From Boothiomyces macroporosus (Eukaryota > Chytridiomycota > Chytridiomycetes > Rhizophydiales > Terramycetaceae), in the NCBI GenBank assembly GCA_027604185.1, contig JADGKB010000067.1, forward strand, positions 1-64,000: DNA of 64,000 bases. Reading direction: 5' to 3'. Below the pieces are notes generated by a model. That model worked only from the letters and a program-made list of their open reading frames with translations, ran no database searches and had not been told where the DNA came from. Shown one piece after another: positions 24,077 to 35,527 of this stretch. The position numbers and the translations under genes were made by a program. Position 1 is the stretch's first letter, and each line of letters starts with the position of its first letter.

Positions 24077-26202
24077 CTATTCGATGATTTTTCCTTTGGC
24101 TCCAAATGCTCCACTTTTGATTTTCTTGTGGGAAACATTGAGCTTGATAGAGGCGTCGCTTGAAAGGTCAATTTCGCTCAACAAACCAGATGCGGTAAAG
24201 TCTACTACAATTGGCTCAGGTTCAAACTTTTCGCATTCTAATCTTGCAATTATTTGCTTGAGATCAAAGCCTTCAGTTTTGCCTACATCCCACAATAGCG
24301 TCCTTGCGTCCAAGTCCCATATCGCGACCGGTTGAGTAACAACTTGACCAACATCACCCTGTTTGGTAATAGGGCAGTTCAGAGTTAAATGCTCTATTGG
24401 GTGCTTTTCAAAGAACTTTCCAACGTTTTGATATGCGATTAGTAGATTCGTTTCGGTTTCGGTGAATTTCCATACTGGATTTAACACGATTGGCACACTT
24501 TCTTGAATATTTTCTACTTTGACTTGATATTTCATGATAGGAATACTTTGGCTCTGGAATTCCTGGATTCCTTGCAGTTTTAGCTTGAATTCTCCAGGCG
24601 TTTCAAGTTGCTCGACAAACTGAGGGTTTACGATAAACTTTTCCAGTTTGGTTACATTCGAAATTTTGAATATAGAAGATTCTGCATGAGAACTAGCGAT
24701 AGATGTCAATGCAAACGAAATCTCCCCAGCAATTAAATATTGTTCAATTGCCCCACTCTCTTCAATAACATTTATAGTTTCCGAAATGTAGACTTCGAAA
24801 GTAGGTGAAATAGTTGGGAACTCTGCTTGGTCAAAGACGCCATCTATTTCTACCACTTTTTCATGCTTTAGTTTTCGGGCAGATTCTGAAATTCCAGTTG
24901 AATTTTTGAATGACTCTGAGTGTGATGAACCCATTCTCCCGTGCAAGTTAGTTCAAAGTTAGGTAGGTCTTACTTTCTGACAGATGGAGGTCTTTGTAGC
25001 TGTTCGTTTATGCTCTTGATGGCACTGGATGTAACAGTTTCATCTTCCTTTATGATTTGCTCTTGAATTGAAACGTTAATAACCTTTCGCCTACGTTAGA
25101 GAGAATTACTGAAAATCTTCATCATCTCCAAAATTGGCTTTAAAGAGATCATTATCATTATGAGGTTTGATTGTATAGCCTTCAGCGTCTACTACAGCGG
25201 CATTTGAAGGCGTGAGAGATCCTGTCACTGAATAGTTTGGCTTGTGTGGTGTGGCAATAGAATGCCCATCAGCATCTATGGGCAATTTTTCCAACTTGCT
25301 TGATATCTGTTCAGACTGCTTCAATGCCTTGAATCAAATTAAACTTACTGCATCACCATTTTGAGTATCATTTTTCCTTTCGTAGATTGCTTGATCTCGC
25401 CCTTCCTTGTTTCCTTTCGCTTGACACACACCATAAATATACTCTTCAGTTTCAAGATTGTTCATCGCAACTGACAATTCGTTTGCATTCTAATTTGGGA
25501 AATATTTACCTTTGCAGAGTTTATGAATTCAGTTTCCACCAGAGTTGCATATTTCTGAAATATCTTTTTGATACTATTGCAGCGGTCTGATTCCATAGTC
25601 TCTATTTTCTTGAGTCAGTAGGAAATACATTAAAAAGAGTGGTTGCATAACTTGCCCACAGCTCCTTTGCCTTTGTCCAGTCTTCAACTGCTGCCTCCAG
25701 TTTCTTTTGGGTTTTGTCTACTATCATCATTGATTACCATTCAATTGTTGCTTTTGATACTTTTCCACTTTTGAATGTTTATCTTCCAAATCTTTCGTTT
25801 GCTTAACAAAGGCCGACTCGTATTTGTTCTTTTTGAGAAGAACCTGTATCAGATAATTGCTACTGCTATTTGGGACCATTCCGATCCTTCAACAAATGAT
25901 TTGAATTCATTAGAGAGCTCCAATAAAGCGCGGTTTCTTGCTTTGCGCTGATTGATACATTCCGACTCAAACTTGACAAACGACTCGGTCAGCGGCGTGG
26001 AGCTGAGCTTCAAATATTGTTTTTCCAGTTCCGATACACTCTTTTCCTCCTGAGCATGTCTTTGAATCAGAAAATTTTGGATTTCCGCATTGCTGGCAGT
26101 GCTTGCTCTCAAATGATCAAATAATAAATCGCTGCTCTGTTTCGGTTTATCAAACTGAATTAATATCTACTGTACATCAAAGGCGTCAATGAAATGGCTC
26201 AT
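24077..26202 (-). CDS. FCHo/Syp1-type F-BAR and mu-homology endocytic adaptor
   Basis: 648 residues. The N-terminal F-BAR domain starts MSHFIDAFDFDKPKQSSDLL and includes WSQIAVLLKKNKYESAFVKQ, matching FCHo/Syp1. A linker carries ADGHSIATP and the family DAEGYTIKP motif. The C-terminal mu-homology domain (residues about 370-648) ends KKIKSGAFGAKGKIIE. Introns: 26155-26175, 25844-25863, 25718-25737, 25609-25628, 25490-25509, 25328-25348, 25091-25109 and 24936-24973. The last is 38 nt, nearly twice the norm. FCHo proteins mark sites of clathrin-mediated endocytosis at the plasma membrane, bending it with the F-BAR and recruiting cargo and Eps15-like partners with the muHD. Without splicing only pieces of this gene are visible. 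Confidence 0.92.
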
Positions 26203-26289
26203 TCCAAAAATATCAAAAGAAGTTTGGCTTTTCAGCCTTGCTGTGGCTGAGATTTAAATGAGAGATTAAGGGCAGCAATTTCTTTAAAA

Positions 26290-27040
26290 ATGACAGACAC
26301 TATCTACGCATTCCCTAATAATGAAGCGCTATCTTCTGCTCTCGACGCATTGCTGACTCAAGAGGCTCCAAAGGCAATCAAAGCGAGAGGTAGATTCACT
26401 ATCGCACTCTCTGGGGGATCAATTAGTAACATCATGTCATTAAAGGTTCAAAACCATGATACATCCAAGTGGCACTTTTACTTTGCAGATGAACGTTGTG
26501 TTCCGTTGGATTCATCTGACTCCAACTATTTAGGATTCGTTTCCTTGTTTGCAAAATTGAACGTTCCAAAGGAAAATATTCATACCATTAACCCAGATTT
26601 GGTTAATGATCCATCCAAAGCAGCTTTAGACTATACCACTCAAATTGCCAAGGTGTTTGGCCCTGGTGTCCCACAGTTTGACCTGATTTTATTGGGGATG
26701 GGACCGGATGGTCATACATGCTCGCTCTTCCCTGGCCATGCGCTTCTGGACTGCAAAGACTTGGTTGCTGCTATCTTTGATTCACCAAAACCTCCTCCAC
26801 AGCGAATCACCATTACTTACCCAGTAATCAATGCCGCCCGGTATGCTGTATTTATCGCAACCGGAGAAGGCAAAGCAGAAAAGCTTCATCAAATCTTTGA
26901 TTTGGGCCAAGACTATCCAGCCGGAAGAGGTATTTAATGTTGACTTAGTGAAACCAACTGCGGGTAAATTACTATGGTTTATTGATACACCAGCTGCTGC
27001 TCAACTAAATTCAAAACCAAAATCTGAATTCAAGTTGTAA
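26290..27040 (+). CDS. 6-phosphogluconolactonase
   Basis: 243-residue glucosamine-6-P isomerase/6-phosphogluconolactonase family enzyme: hydrolyses 6-phosphogluconolactone in the oxidative pentose phosphate pathway in the cytosol. Motifs: RFTIALSGGSI (phosphate loop), WHFYFADERCVPLDSSDSNY, FDLILLGMGPDGHTCSLFPGH (active-site His) and ITITYPVINAA. A 19-nt intron (26930-26948) joins YPAGR to VKPTAGKLLWFID; without it the protein would stop early. Divergent from FCHo with 87 nt between start codons. Confidence 0.95.
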
Positions 27041-27113
27041 AGCTCAATAAATTTCCTAGTGTGTTTTATTTGTTTTGATTGACGTCAATTTTTCGAAAAC
27101 GTCAAAAGTAACT

Positions 27114-29396
27114 ATGGGGCATGTCACTATCCTAGTACAGCATGCCTGGCAGATAAGATCATCGAGAAAGCAAAAAAATGGAAATCCAGTTAGTTATAAT
27201 ATAGACCAAAATATTGCTAATGCAGGAAGAAGCAGTTCTCCCCAAAACATGTCACCCCTCTATCCCAAACCATTAGCTTCGTATGTACGAGTTACTGTAC
27301 CGTCATCAATTGCACAATTAGTTAAATACTATAATGCCGCCGATACACCTGACAAAAAGAATGAATGCGAAGTTGCGTGTATGGATATCCTCGATAGACT
27401 ACAACATATTATTTTAGCTTCAAACATCCCAGATAACTGTAGAATAGATAGAATGAGGCAAATATTGGCAAACGGAGGTAGCTCAGAAGTCTTTTCTGAA
27501 AAAACAAGACTTAATCCAAAGCACAAGGTCAAACAAGCTGAAAAACAAGAAACGCCGGAACAAACAGAAAGGGTCCGTAGCTATGCTTCCGAATCAAGGA
27601 TATCTGTGGTAATGTTGGCCAGATGTCGCTCACAGACAATACGTACCCAATCAATGTTATTACTATGCGAGGCATTAGATACGAACGCTTTGTCTACTTG
27701 CGATCATGAAGTAATGCATTTGCAAATGTTGTGGGTTGAGTTAGTGCAGATGATGAGACATGTAGTAGAAGCAAGGAAGAGAAAGCTCATTTTGGGCGAT
27801 CCCAAGCATACATTGAATGAAAGTGGGATATTGATTGAAAGGGACGGAAAGGTTATAAAAAACAATGCAGACACCAATACTGTTGTGGATCAATACTTGG
27901 AGCACTTACTTACAAGTCTAAATTTGACACTACAGCGTCTGGAGCATTCTCAGGATGTAGGCAAAATCATCCAGCCATCTCCATTAATGGAAGAATCTTA
28001 TCTATGCCTGCTAGAGGATTTGGAATCACTAAAGACTGATGATCCTTTTATAATTCACTTAATTGGCGAGATAGTTGAACAGGTAGAGGATTTGCAAAGT
28101 TTGATCATTCTGCAAGGCAAGTCGAGAAAGGAAATGGCACTGGATGTTGGTGTATCTGTGCTTAGCAAAGTGATTAAGATGAATCCCGCAACTGAAAATA
28201 AGGATATGAAAGGGCAATTTGCAAACATACTTCAAGGACTCGCAGACGTCAAGCAGTGGCATCTAGGGAGAAAATTACTAAAGCTTATCGCTACATCGGC
28301 CTGTATTGACTTTGAAACCTGTAAAACATTTAATTACTTGGCAACAGAAATATCAAAATACAGTTGGAAATGGCAATTTTATGCAATATTGTGTATGGGC
28401 ACCGTAGCATGCAGTTCTGATTTCCCTGCAAATAGAAAAATTGTCCTTGAGGAAGGGATTGTCCCATTCCTCAACTTTGGAGACTCAAAGCAAGAAAGTA
28501 TGCATCCTGCTAACCTAGATAAAGTTGTACAAGAAGAATTAGACTGGCTGGTTAGAGCTGCAGCGGTGATTGCCCTTTCTGAAGTTTATCAGCAATATCG
28601 AACCCAACCACATGGCCTATTGGCGAGAGAGCACATGGCAAATAGATTAAAGATCGAGAAGCATCCAGTAGTGATACAATTATTAAGCTCGCCAAAAGCA
28701 AAGACACCACAGAATAACTTTATGAAAAGGATCCAGTTTCTATTCAAGTATACCTCCACTTCGTTTGCCGAAATATACGCAGAAATTCAAAGTGACTATC
28801 AGTACATGAGAAAATATATACAAACCGCTGAAAAAGATGAAAAGAGACAGAGGAACAAGCGTGCTAAAGCAAAAAGAAGCCTAAAGAATAACCTCCAACC
28901 AAATCCATTGCCAATCAAAGAAGTCTATAAAGACAATCTCAAAGCAAATGAGAAGCCAGCAGAGACAAAACATATTGCTGGCGCGACCCCTGATCCAGCA
29001 AAATTATCAACGAGAACAAAAAAGATCAATTTCGCCAATTTATCACATATTGACTTTACATCTGACAGGGATTACCACCAAAATTACAAAAATGTTGTAG
29101 TAGAACCCAAACCTAAAAGTGACAGTCCAACAAATATCGATAAACAGCAGGAATTTACGGAACTATTTGAAGTATTTGAAAAGAAGCAAGTGCTTCCTCC
29201 TTTAACCACCTCATTACTTACCAAACACCATACATCTCCGGTTAAAATTGGTAATGCGCATGACTATGGAACTGCCAACAGAAGAAAGATGTTTAATGCT
29301 GAAAAACCACCTGCCATTCCACACCAAGAAGAGGTGAAATCTCACAAAGCGACTATCAAGATGCCACAAGTACCACAATTCTTGGTTGGAAGTTAA
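27114..29396 (+). CDS. Unknown 760-residue helical-repeat-like protein
   Basis: Intact single-exon gene with no intron, unusual here. The first ATG of the frame is 27114. After a polar N-terminus the body is almost all helix (residues about 60-560), with ARM/HEAT-like stretches such as EELDWLVRAAAVIALSEVYQQ and LLKLIATSACIDFETCKTF. The last 180 residues are basic and disordered (KRQRNKRAKAKRSLKNN) and end PQVPQFLVGS. A distant similarity to ciliary TMEM232-like proteins is possible but I cannot support it firmly. It converges on the sphingomyelinase gene with only 15 nt between stop codons. Confidence 0.75.
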   Translation: MGHVTILVQHAWQIRSSRKQKNGNPVSYNIDQNIANAGRSSSPQNMSPLYPKPLASYVRVTVPSSIAQLVKYYNAADTPDKKNECEVACMDILDRLQHIILASNIPDNCRIDRMRQILANGGSSEVFSEKTRLNPKHKVKQAEKQETPEQTERVRSYASESRISVVMLARCRSQTIRTQSMLLLCEALDTNALSTCDHEVMHLQMLWVELVQMMRHVVEARKRKLILGDPKHTLNESGILIERDGKVIKNNADTNTVVDQYLEHLLTSLNLTLQRLEHSQDVGKIIQPSPLMEESYLCLLEDLESLKTDDPFIIHLIGEIVEQVEDLQSLIILQGKSRKEMALDVGVSVLSKVIKMNPATENKDMKGQFANILQGLADVKQWHLGRKLLKLIATSACIDFETCKTFNYLATEISKYSWKWQFYAILCMGTVACSSDFPANRKIVLEEGIVPFLNFGDSKQESMHPANLDKVVQEELDWLVRAAAVIALSEVYQQYRTQPHGLLAREHMANRLKIEKHPVVIQLLSSPKAKTPQNNFMKRIQFLFKYTSTSFAEIYAEIQSDYQYMRKYIQTAEKDEKRQRNKRAKAKRSLKNNLQPNPLPIKEVYKDNLKANEKPAETKHIAGATPDPAKLSTRTKKINFANLSHIDFTSDRDYHQNYKNVVVEPKPKSDSPTNIDKQQEFTELFEVFEKKQVLPPLTTSLLTKHHTSPVKIGNAHDYGTANRRKMFNAEKPPAIPHQEEVKSHKATIKMPQVPQFLVGS

Positions 29397-29411
29397 TATA
29401 CTCTTTTTTTA

Positions 29412-30584
29412 TTAAATTGGGGAGTCTGCTTCAAAAAGCAACCTTTCTCTTTCAAAAGTTGTTCCAAATGTTTTGGTGAGGTGATCTTTGACGGTTCTGA
29501 TTCTATACCACTTGTACAGTCTATAAACTACAGCTACAAAAACGACAGGGAAAATGATGAACGTGACAACAAAGTAGAGGTAGTTTGCCTTTGGACATTC
29601 TCCATTGATCTTGAATGGGATATAGAACGATGGATCTGTGTCTTTCCCGTCGACTGTGTAGCTGAGTACCGGATAGTGATCGCTGGCTTCAGTTGCAAGC
29701 ACAGCAGGAGAAGGGTCAAAAATTCTACCACCTATGGTATACTCTGTCACTGGTTTTGGAACAATTACTGAGGTTCTCCATGGAGAAGAAAGCTTCGCAT
29801 GAGTTCCAAGAGGGAAGCCGTAATCCAAAGTTTCCCCGGCTTCATCGCAATGCATATATTGTAAGTATTTGTTGGATTCGGGATCGTAAGAATAGTGGCC
29901 ATCATAAGTCAATTCGCCAATACGTGCTAGTTTTTGAATATGCCTGAACTCTGCAGAATACAAATTGACATTTAAATCTCCAGCGACAAATACCAAGTCT
30001 TCTTTTGGAACATTCGCTCGAGCATGCTTGATCAATGATTGAAATTGAATCTGTCTAATATGTTGTGCTTCATCATAGTTATCTGCTTGTAAATGTGTAG
30101 CATAAATATGCACATTCCTACCTTCCAATTTGTAATCCAAAGACACTGCAGCAAAGCCTTTTGAAGCAAGCTTGTCAAATCCCGACCCAACGTTGTACAC
30201 AATTTGTTCTCTTTTCAATATTGGGTATCTACTCGCAAGAAATACGCCGCCATTCAAAATTGTATTTCCCGCAAGTTGTGTAAAATTCCACTCTGGCTCA
30301 TATCTTGAACTTGATGCCAACAAGTCAGTTTGATAAGGATACTGATCTCTAAGTGTGTTTTTTAGTCGATATGCAACGTCCACGTCCCACGCTTCTGCAA
30401 TCACAACCACATCTGCTTGGAATAGTATGTTGTCTTTCAGTACTATTTGCAATCTGTCATTTGAAGTGCTGATTGGTGTACGAAGAGGTCCAACGGGTGG
30501 CAAATTTCTGGGAAACTGCTGTATATTGTATGATAATATTTTGAAGGATAAGCAGGTATGCAGGAGGCAAAAGATCCACCACAT
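29412..30584 (-). CDS. Secreted or membrane sphingomyelinase-like phosphodiesterase
   Basis: 390-residue single-exon member of the endonuclease/exonuclease/phosphatase fold, closest in layout to neutral (bacterial-type) sphingomyelinases that split sphingomyelin-like lipids into ceramide and phosphobase. Signal peptide: MWWIFCLLHTCLSF. Metal and catalytic motifs: SYNIQQF (Asn), VIAEAWD (Glu), YATHLQAD, FVAGDLNVN (Asp, Asn) and EASDHYPVLSY (Asp-His). C-terminal TM helix at residues about 335-357 (YLYFVVTFIIFPVVFVAVVY) with a basic cytosolic tail, so the enzyme likely faces the outside or the lumen. The substrate is inferred from family only; an inositol-phosphosphingolipid is an alternative in fungi. 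Confidence 0.85.
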   Translation of the reverse strand: MWWIFCLLHTCLSFKILSYNIQQFPRNLPPVGPLRTPISTSNDRLQIVLKDNILFQADVVVIAEAWDVDVAYRLKNTLRDQYPYQTDLLASSSRYEPEWNFTQLAGNTILNGGVFLASRYPILKREQIVYNVGSGFDKLASKGFAAVSLDYKLEGRNVHIYATHLQADNYDEAQHIRQIQFQSLIKHARANVPKEDLVFVAGDLNVNLYSAEFRHIQKLARIGELTYDGHYSYDPESNKYLQYMHCDEAGETLDYGFPLGTHAKLSSPWRTSVIVPKPVTEYTIGGRIFDPSPAVLATEASDHYPVLSYTVDGKDTDPSFYIPFKINGECPKANYLYFVVTFIIFPVVFVAVVYRLYKWYRIRTVKDHLTKTFGTTFERERLLFEADSPI

Positions 30585-31046
30585 GGGTGTGTTTAAAATG
30601 TTGAAAACTTGAAGCTGTTGATTTTCAAGCCACCTTTGATTGTCTCCAAAAGCTTAAAACGTTGGACCCAAAAAGGAGAGACAATGAGGTGTGACAATGA
30701 AGACTGAGAAATCCTGTTCGTAACGCAAGGTTAGTGATTCTGGGCGATTTCAAATCGCTTTCTTGTCACATTAATTAATTACCAGATAGCCATACCAGGT
30801 TTATCTTTTACAATATGAATGATTTGCTTGCGTTTCATTCATTTAGTTTGGGTGCTTGATTTTCTCGTCAAATTCCCTTTAGTCTCGAGCTGTTTTCCAA
30901 TTAAAGTCACCTTCGCAATGCTGGTTGCTTTTGTTTTCACCTATTGCCCTGCCTTCCATCACTAATGTTGTGAATCCTCCTCTGAATGCACCGTTTTGTC
31001 TACCATACAAAATCATAAAATTACCAACTTATATAATTAATTTATA
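30585..31046. other. Intergenic between sphingomyelinase and kinesin
   Basis: 462-nt spacer that should hold the sphingomyelinase promoter and the kinesin 3' end. The only notable frame is a 45-codon one on minus (30879-31016), listed separately. Confidence 0.5.
30879..31016 (-). CDS. Doubtful 45-residue ORF
   Basis: ATG-started frame reading MILYGRQNGAFRGGFTTL and ending FNWKTARD. The composition looks protein-like, but there is no domain, no signal peptide and no clear neighbouring exon. It contains a possible 20-nt GT-AG interval that would truncate it. Low support. Confidence 0.2.
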   Translation of the reverse strand: MILYGRQNGAFRGGFTTLVMEGRAIGENKSNQHCEGDFNWKTARD

Positions 31047-34000
31047 TTAGATACTTTCAAAATCGTTAATGTCCCCTAAACTCTTCCTAGCCAAGTGTAG
31101 CTCTTGTCCATCTTTTTCACCTCGATGTATAACTTTGGCTTGGGAGGCTAAGGTGTGAGCACTTGCCAATCTTTTAAAAACATCCGCACCGCCAAGACCA
31201 GCAAGCTCTACTCGTTTCCTGGTGCGAGGTTCGTCATCTAATGTGTCACTTTTTGCCATGCTATTTGCACTATCACTCCTTCCCTCTTTCAGAAATTCAA
31301 TTGGTTCTTCTTTTTGTAATAAGCTGTTCAGCTTTGGGATAATTCTGTTAAAGCTGGACGTTTCTTTCTTGGGTGATTGAGATCTGTCCTTTATAACCAC
31401 TGGTGAAACAATCAAGTCTCTATTCGCAACTAGTGGCCTTCCTCTGAATACTGCAGCATCATCTCCTTCTTGGGTAGTACTGCTTAATGGTCTAATTCCA
31501 GCTTTTCGAAGAGGCGAGGGGATCCGGAAAATAGGGTTCGATGCATCTATGCTTTCCTCTAGTTTGCTCGTATTTTCATTAAACAGCTTTTGTGGTGCCC
31601 TGCTTGGAAATAGTGGCTTTGAACTGATTGGCTTTTGTAACGTGTCTTCCTTTTGAAGAGCCTCTTTTATATTAAACTCTTCAACGATCGTTGAATTGCT
31701 CACATCCACATTCTCGTTTTCCAAATTAGATTGCTGGTCTATTTCCTTCACGACAGGGTTGAATAATTTCTGTTCTTGCAGTTTTTCTTGTAACATTGAT
31801 TCTTGAATCTCTTGAATTTTCTGACGAAGATTAGCAATCGCATTTTCCTTTTCTGTGATATCTTCCATCATCTCTTCTTCTAAAGATCGAAGGTTTACTA
31901 AATCTTCCAAAAAGTAAGTAGTAGCCGTTTCTAATTCTAACCTATCCAAAGATTTCACGAGATTCAAAGCATTGTCCCAACTGAGTTCAACAATTGAAGA
32001 AGGGTCAGCAAGTTCCACCGGAATAGAGTCACCATCTAGAATGCCACTATTTCTTCTTAAATTGTCTTCCAGTGATATCATTTGAGTGTCGATACTTGCA
32101 ACTTCAATATCTATTGCCTGAACTCTTTCGTCCATATATTGTGGTGATTTATCATCAAACACCCCTGTAGCTTCATAGTAGGCTTGAACTACCCTTGATC
32201 TTTCTGCAATCAACTCTTTCTGTTCCCCGATCAGCTTATTTCGGCACAGCTGCAACTTCTGCAATGTTTTTTGAGTCTTTCTACAGTTAACGGTGGCAGC
32301 AAGTTCCTTATCAATCATCTGCTTTTTGAATTGCGCATGTATTTCAACAGATGGGTGGACCTCTGTAATTTTATCTGAAACTGATAGCCTCACAGGAGAG
32401 TTTACACTAGCAAGCATTTCATTCATTGAGCCTGTAAATCCAATTTTTCTGCCTGGCCGATTTTGCGTAGGAGAAGCAAATCCTGATGCAGCACTAGATT
32501 TGAATATTTTGTTTGGTGTCGCTGACCGCTTTAATAGCGACATAACCTTTTGCAACTTGTTTTGAGCTTTGTTGAACTCTTCCGTTCTTTTCTTTAGCAT
32601 TTGCCTCTGGAGTTGATTGCTCTTTTCCAGTCTCCGAGCGGTATCGACCGCATTCTTTTCTTTACGTCGTAATTTTGATATCTCACGTAGATTAGCAGTC
32701 TGAGAGTCTCTGTGCTTTTGATTTTGAATTCGCAAATCTTGCAGCATTCTCATTTTTTCCGCTGAAATTAGCTATGGCTTACCTTTTAGAGATGCAATAG
32801 TCGCCTGTAGTTCTTTGGTCAGCATATCATTTCTTGATTTATTGTTGGACTGCATTCTTGAATTTTCGCCCATTTTTCTCTTGTAAACATCAATTTGTGA
32901 GTCAAGTCTGCGTTTCTCCTCATCGAATCTTGATTTTGCTGCGTTGCGTTGTTGAGCGGATCCAGAACTATTTCCAAATTTGTTTAGCGCTAAATCCCTT
33001 TCCTTTTGTATTTGTGACAATTGATTTTGGAGAATTTTAAGCTTGGATTCGTATGCCTTCTGCATTACTTCGTATTCGTTATCTCTCTTTTGAATTCTTT
33101 CTACTAGCGCTTCGTGTTGAGCAATGTCATTTTGAATTTTGTTGATTATCAAATAGACGTCGGGATCTTCTCCCTCGTTGCCTCCATCTACATGACTATC
33201 CATGTCCAAGGCGATTGCACTGGTGAATGGTTCCTAATATCAGCACAAAATACCTTGGATTGTATTTCCTTGAGTTCTTTTAGAGGGTTATTGACTGCAT
33301 CTCTGAATTCAATATTTTCTCTTAGAGCCTTCATAACCTCTCGCTCTCTAGAGAAATCTGAATATTCTTTAGAATCTCCTTCGATTTGGCTTACCCTAGA
33401 GAATACAGGCTTTTTAGGGATATTGAAGGCAGCGATATCGTTTTCGCTCCATGCTTGTTTCGGCTTTACTGATTTGTTGCTTAACTTTGACATTGCTTCA
33501 TTTTGCCATGCTAGCCGGTCTTCGCATTCAGAAAGTTGATATTTCAATTTTGCAATGGTGGAGGTGTATTCTTGTATCAAGTGAGTATATTCATCAGGAA
33601 CCTTGGTTGCCACTGGTGACGGATCTCGTGACCTTCGCAGCTTCTTTTTTGGCGCATCGTCGTTCTCCTCGTACCATTTGTTGTACTCCTCAGTTGTTTC
33701 GGAAATTATCTTTTCCCCAACAACAGGAATCGTGGATAATTTGTTTTGATTGAGGGCTTTACATTTTTCTGCCACTGCAAGATCTCTGTCCATAGTTAAT
33801 TCCAGGTTTTCTTTTGCAAGTTGCTTGACTTTATCAGTTAAACGTGCAGCAAGGAATTGAAACTTTTCCAACTGGAACGAGTTATTCGCCGAATTTACTT
33901 TTAGAGTATCAATTTCAGAAAGGAAATCCCTCTCCCGCCTTTGTCGATAGTTCTGTTCTCTTTCGCTAAGATGCTTCATATTTTCCTGCGGATTTGCTAG

Positions 34001-35278
34001 GTCTTCAACAACGACATTGGAGAGTCCACCAGCTCTAATGAGTGCAATTTCAGTTCGTAACTGTGATATAGTAGCCCGTAGAGCCTTAATTTCCCTTTGT
34101 GCTTCACCTCCAGCACTTCCAGCCCAGTCCTGGTTCACTGCTACCTTGTTTTTGATATTTCTGGCACGATTTGCGTAATGAAGTGTGTTGACAGTTTCTC
34201 CATAGTTCAAATCGCTCGGACTAATACATGCCAGCATTAATGTCTGACTGTTGCCCCCTAAACTGTCCTGAAGCATTCTCGTAAGTTTAGAGTCTCTGTA
34301 TGGAACATGCCCTGTCTTTCTGCTTTCATCTCCAAGAGCTGAAATAACATTGCCAAGAGCCAATAACCCTTGATTGATTGAAATACCTTCTTTTTTGCGA
34401 TCACCTTCAGCATTCGTTCTTTTAAGCCTTTCAGATCCTGCAAGATCCACAAAATGAAACTTTGAAAGCAATATTTGATTTCCAATACTTCCTTCATCCT
34501 CTCCTGGAGTGGTCTGCCTTAACGTAACTGTAAAAATCGCGTGTGATCTGGAAGATGATGCATTCATATCTGTCGAGCCTGTAGTTCGACAAAGGGTTCC
34601 TCTCTGCAAGACACTGGATTAATAAATTGATACTTTAACAATTCATCCGTAGAGTTTACTGCTTCTTCGGATAGATTTTGCCACACTATCTTTCCGCTTC
34701 CATCTTCTCTTATTGTTGGGCCATGTGGTGCTGATCTCGGTCGACTGTGGAGCAAGTCTATCAATTCCTCATTGTACAACTCCATAAATGACACCGTCAC
34801 CGTTGCTTCATACGCAGGGTTCTCGGCCTTTCTTTTTTCAATGTAAGCAAATATTGTGTTGATTGCTCGTGGTACGATTCCTTGATTGGCTGGATCGGCT
34901 GCAGAATTAATACCTTCCAGTCCGATCCCCATAGAGTAAGTTTTACCAGATCCAGTCTTGATTAGTAAGGTATACCTGTCCGTATGCTAATATTGTGGCA
35001 TTGAATCCCTCCAAAAATCTCTGCACAAGTTGAGATACACTCTGTTCAAATAAAAACTCTTGTGAAGTTGATTCGTCAAAAAGGTAGTCGAACGTAAATG
35101 ATTTTTGAGTGAAAGCGTATACGGTTTCCGTTCCTACTCCACACCCAGGTCCTCCACCAACAATAATCTGTTGAGTTCCCGGAATAATTTCGACGCACTC
35201 TGAAGAATTTGCCAGTAATTCCTTTGCCGCCATCGGTCTTACTCTTACAGCAACCTTGACTGATGTAGTTGCCGACAT
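31047..35278 (-). CDS. Kinesin-4 family motor (KIF4/KIF21-like)
   Basis: 1383-residue plus-end microtubule motor with an N-terminal head. Introns: 34957-34975 (19 nt, inside the P-loop codons), 34614-34633, 33234-33253 and 32762-32782. The head shows [12 protein letters not shown]-loop [12 protein letters not shown] (only after splicing), switch [14 protein letters not shown] and switch [20 protein letters not shown], with [22 protein letters not shown], the kinesin-4 style. After the neck come long coiled coils (residues about 380-960), for example [20 protein letters not shown] and [20 protein letters not shown]. The basic, Ser-rich tail ends GDINDFESI. Likely role: chromokinesin, spindle midzone or flagellar kinesin-4; the sequence does not decide between these. 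Confidence 0.93.
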
Positions 35279-35527
35279 TTTACCTGTGTTTATAATGTGA
35301 AAAAGTTTTGTAGATTTGGAAATGTTTTCGTGATTGATTGAAAATACTCTGTCGATAGTGAAGAGAAAACATGAGGCGATCAGGATTCTTCATCGCGGGT
35401 GCGTTTAATGCAGAATTCCGATATAAGATGTGGAATTTAAAATCGTCCGATCAACTGTCCAGCTGTCCTCAATAGCCAATTTCTGAAGCGCATATTACAT
35501 ATTCTACATCTTTATTGAATTTAATGG

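Noticed and set aside
24954..24973. 20-nt FCHo intron ending in TG instead of AG
   Set aside because: It fits the length rule and keeps the frame but needs a non-canonical acceptor. The 38-nt GT-AG choice also keeps the frame and is preferred.
29481..29771. Plus-strand ORF inside the sphingomyelinase gene
   Set aside because: It is a shadow of a clear minus-strand domain and has low-complexity, non-protein-like content. The same verdict applies to other antisense ORFs inside recognised genes, such as 38631-39170.
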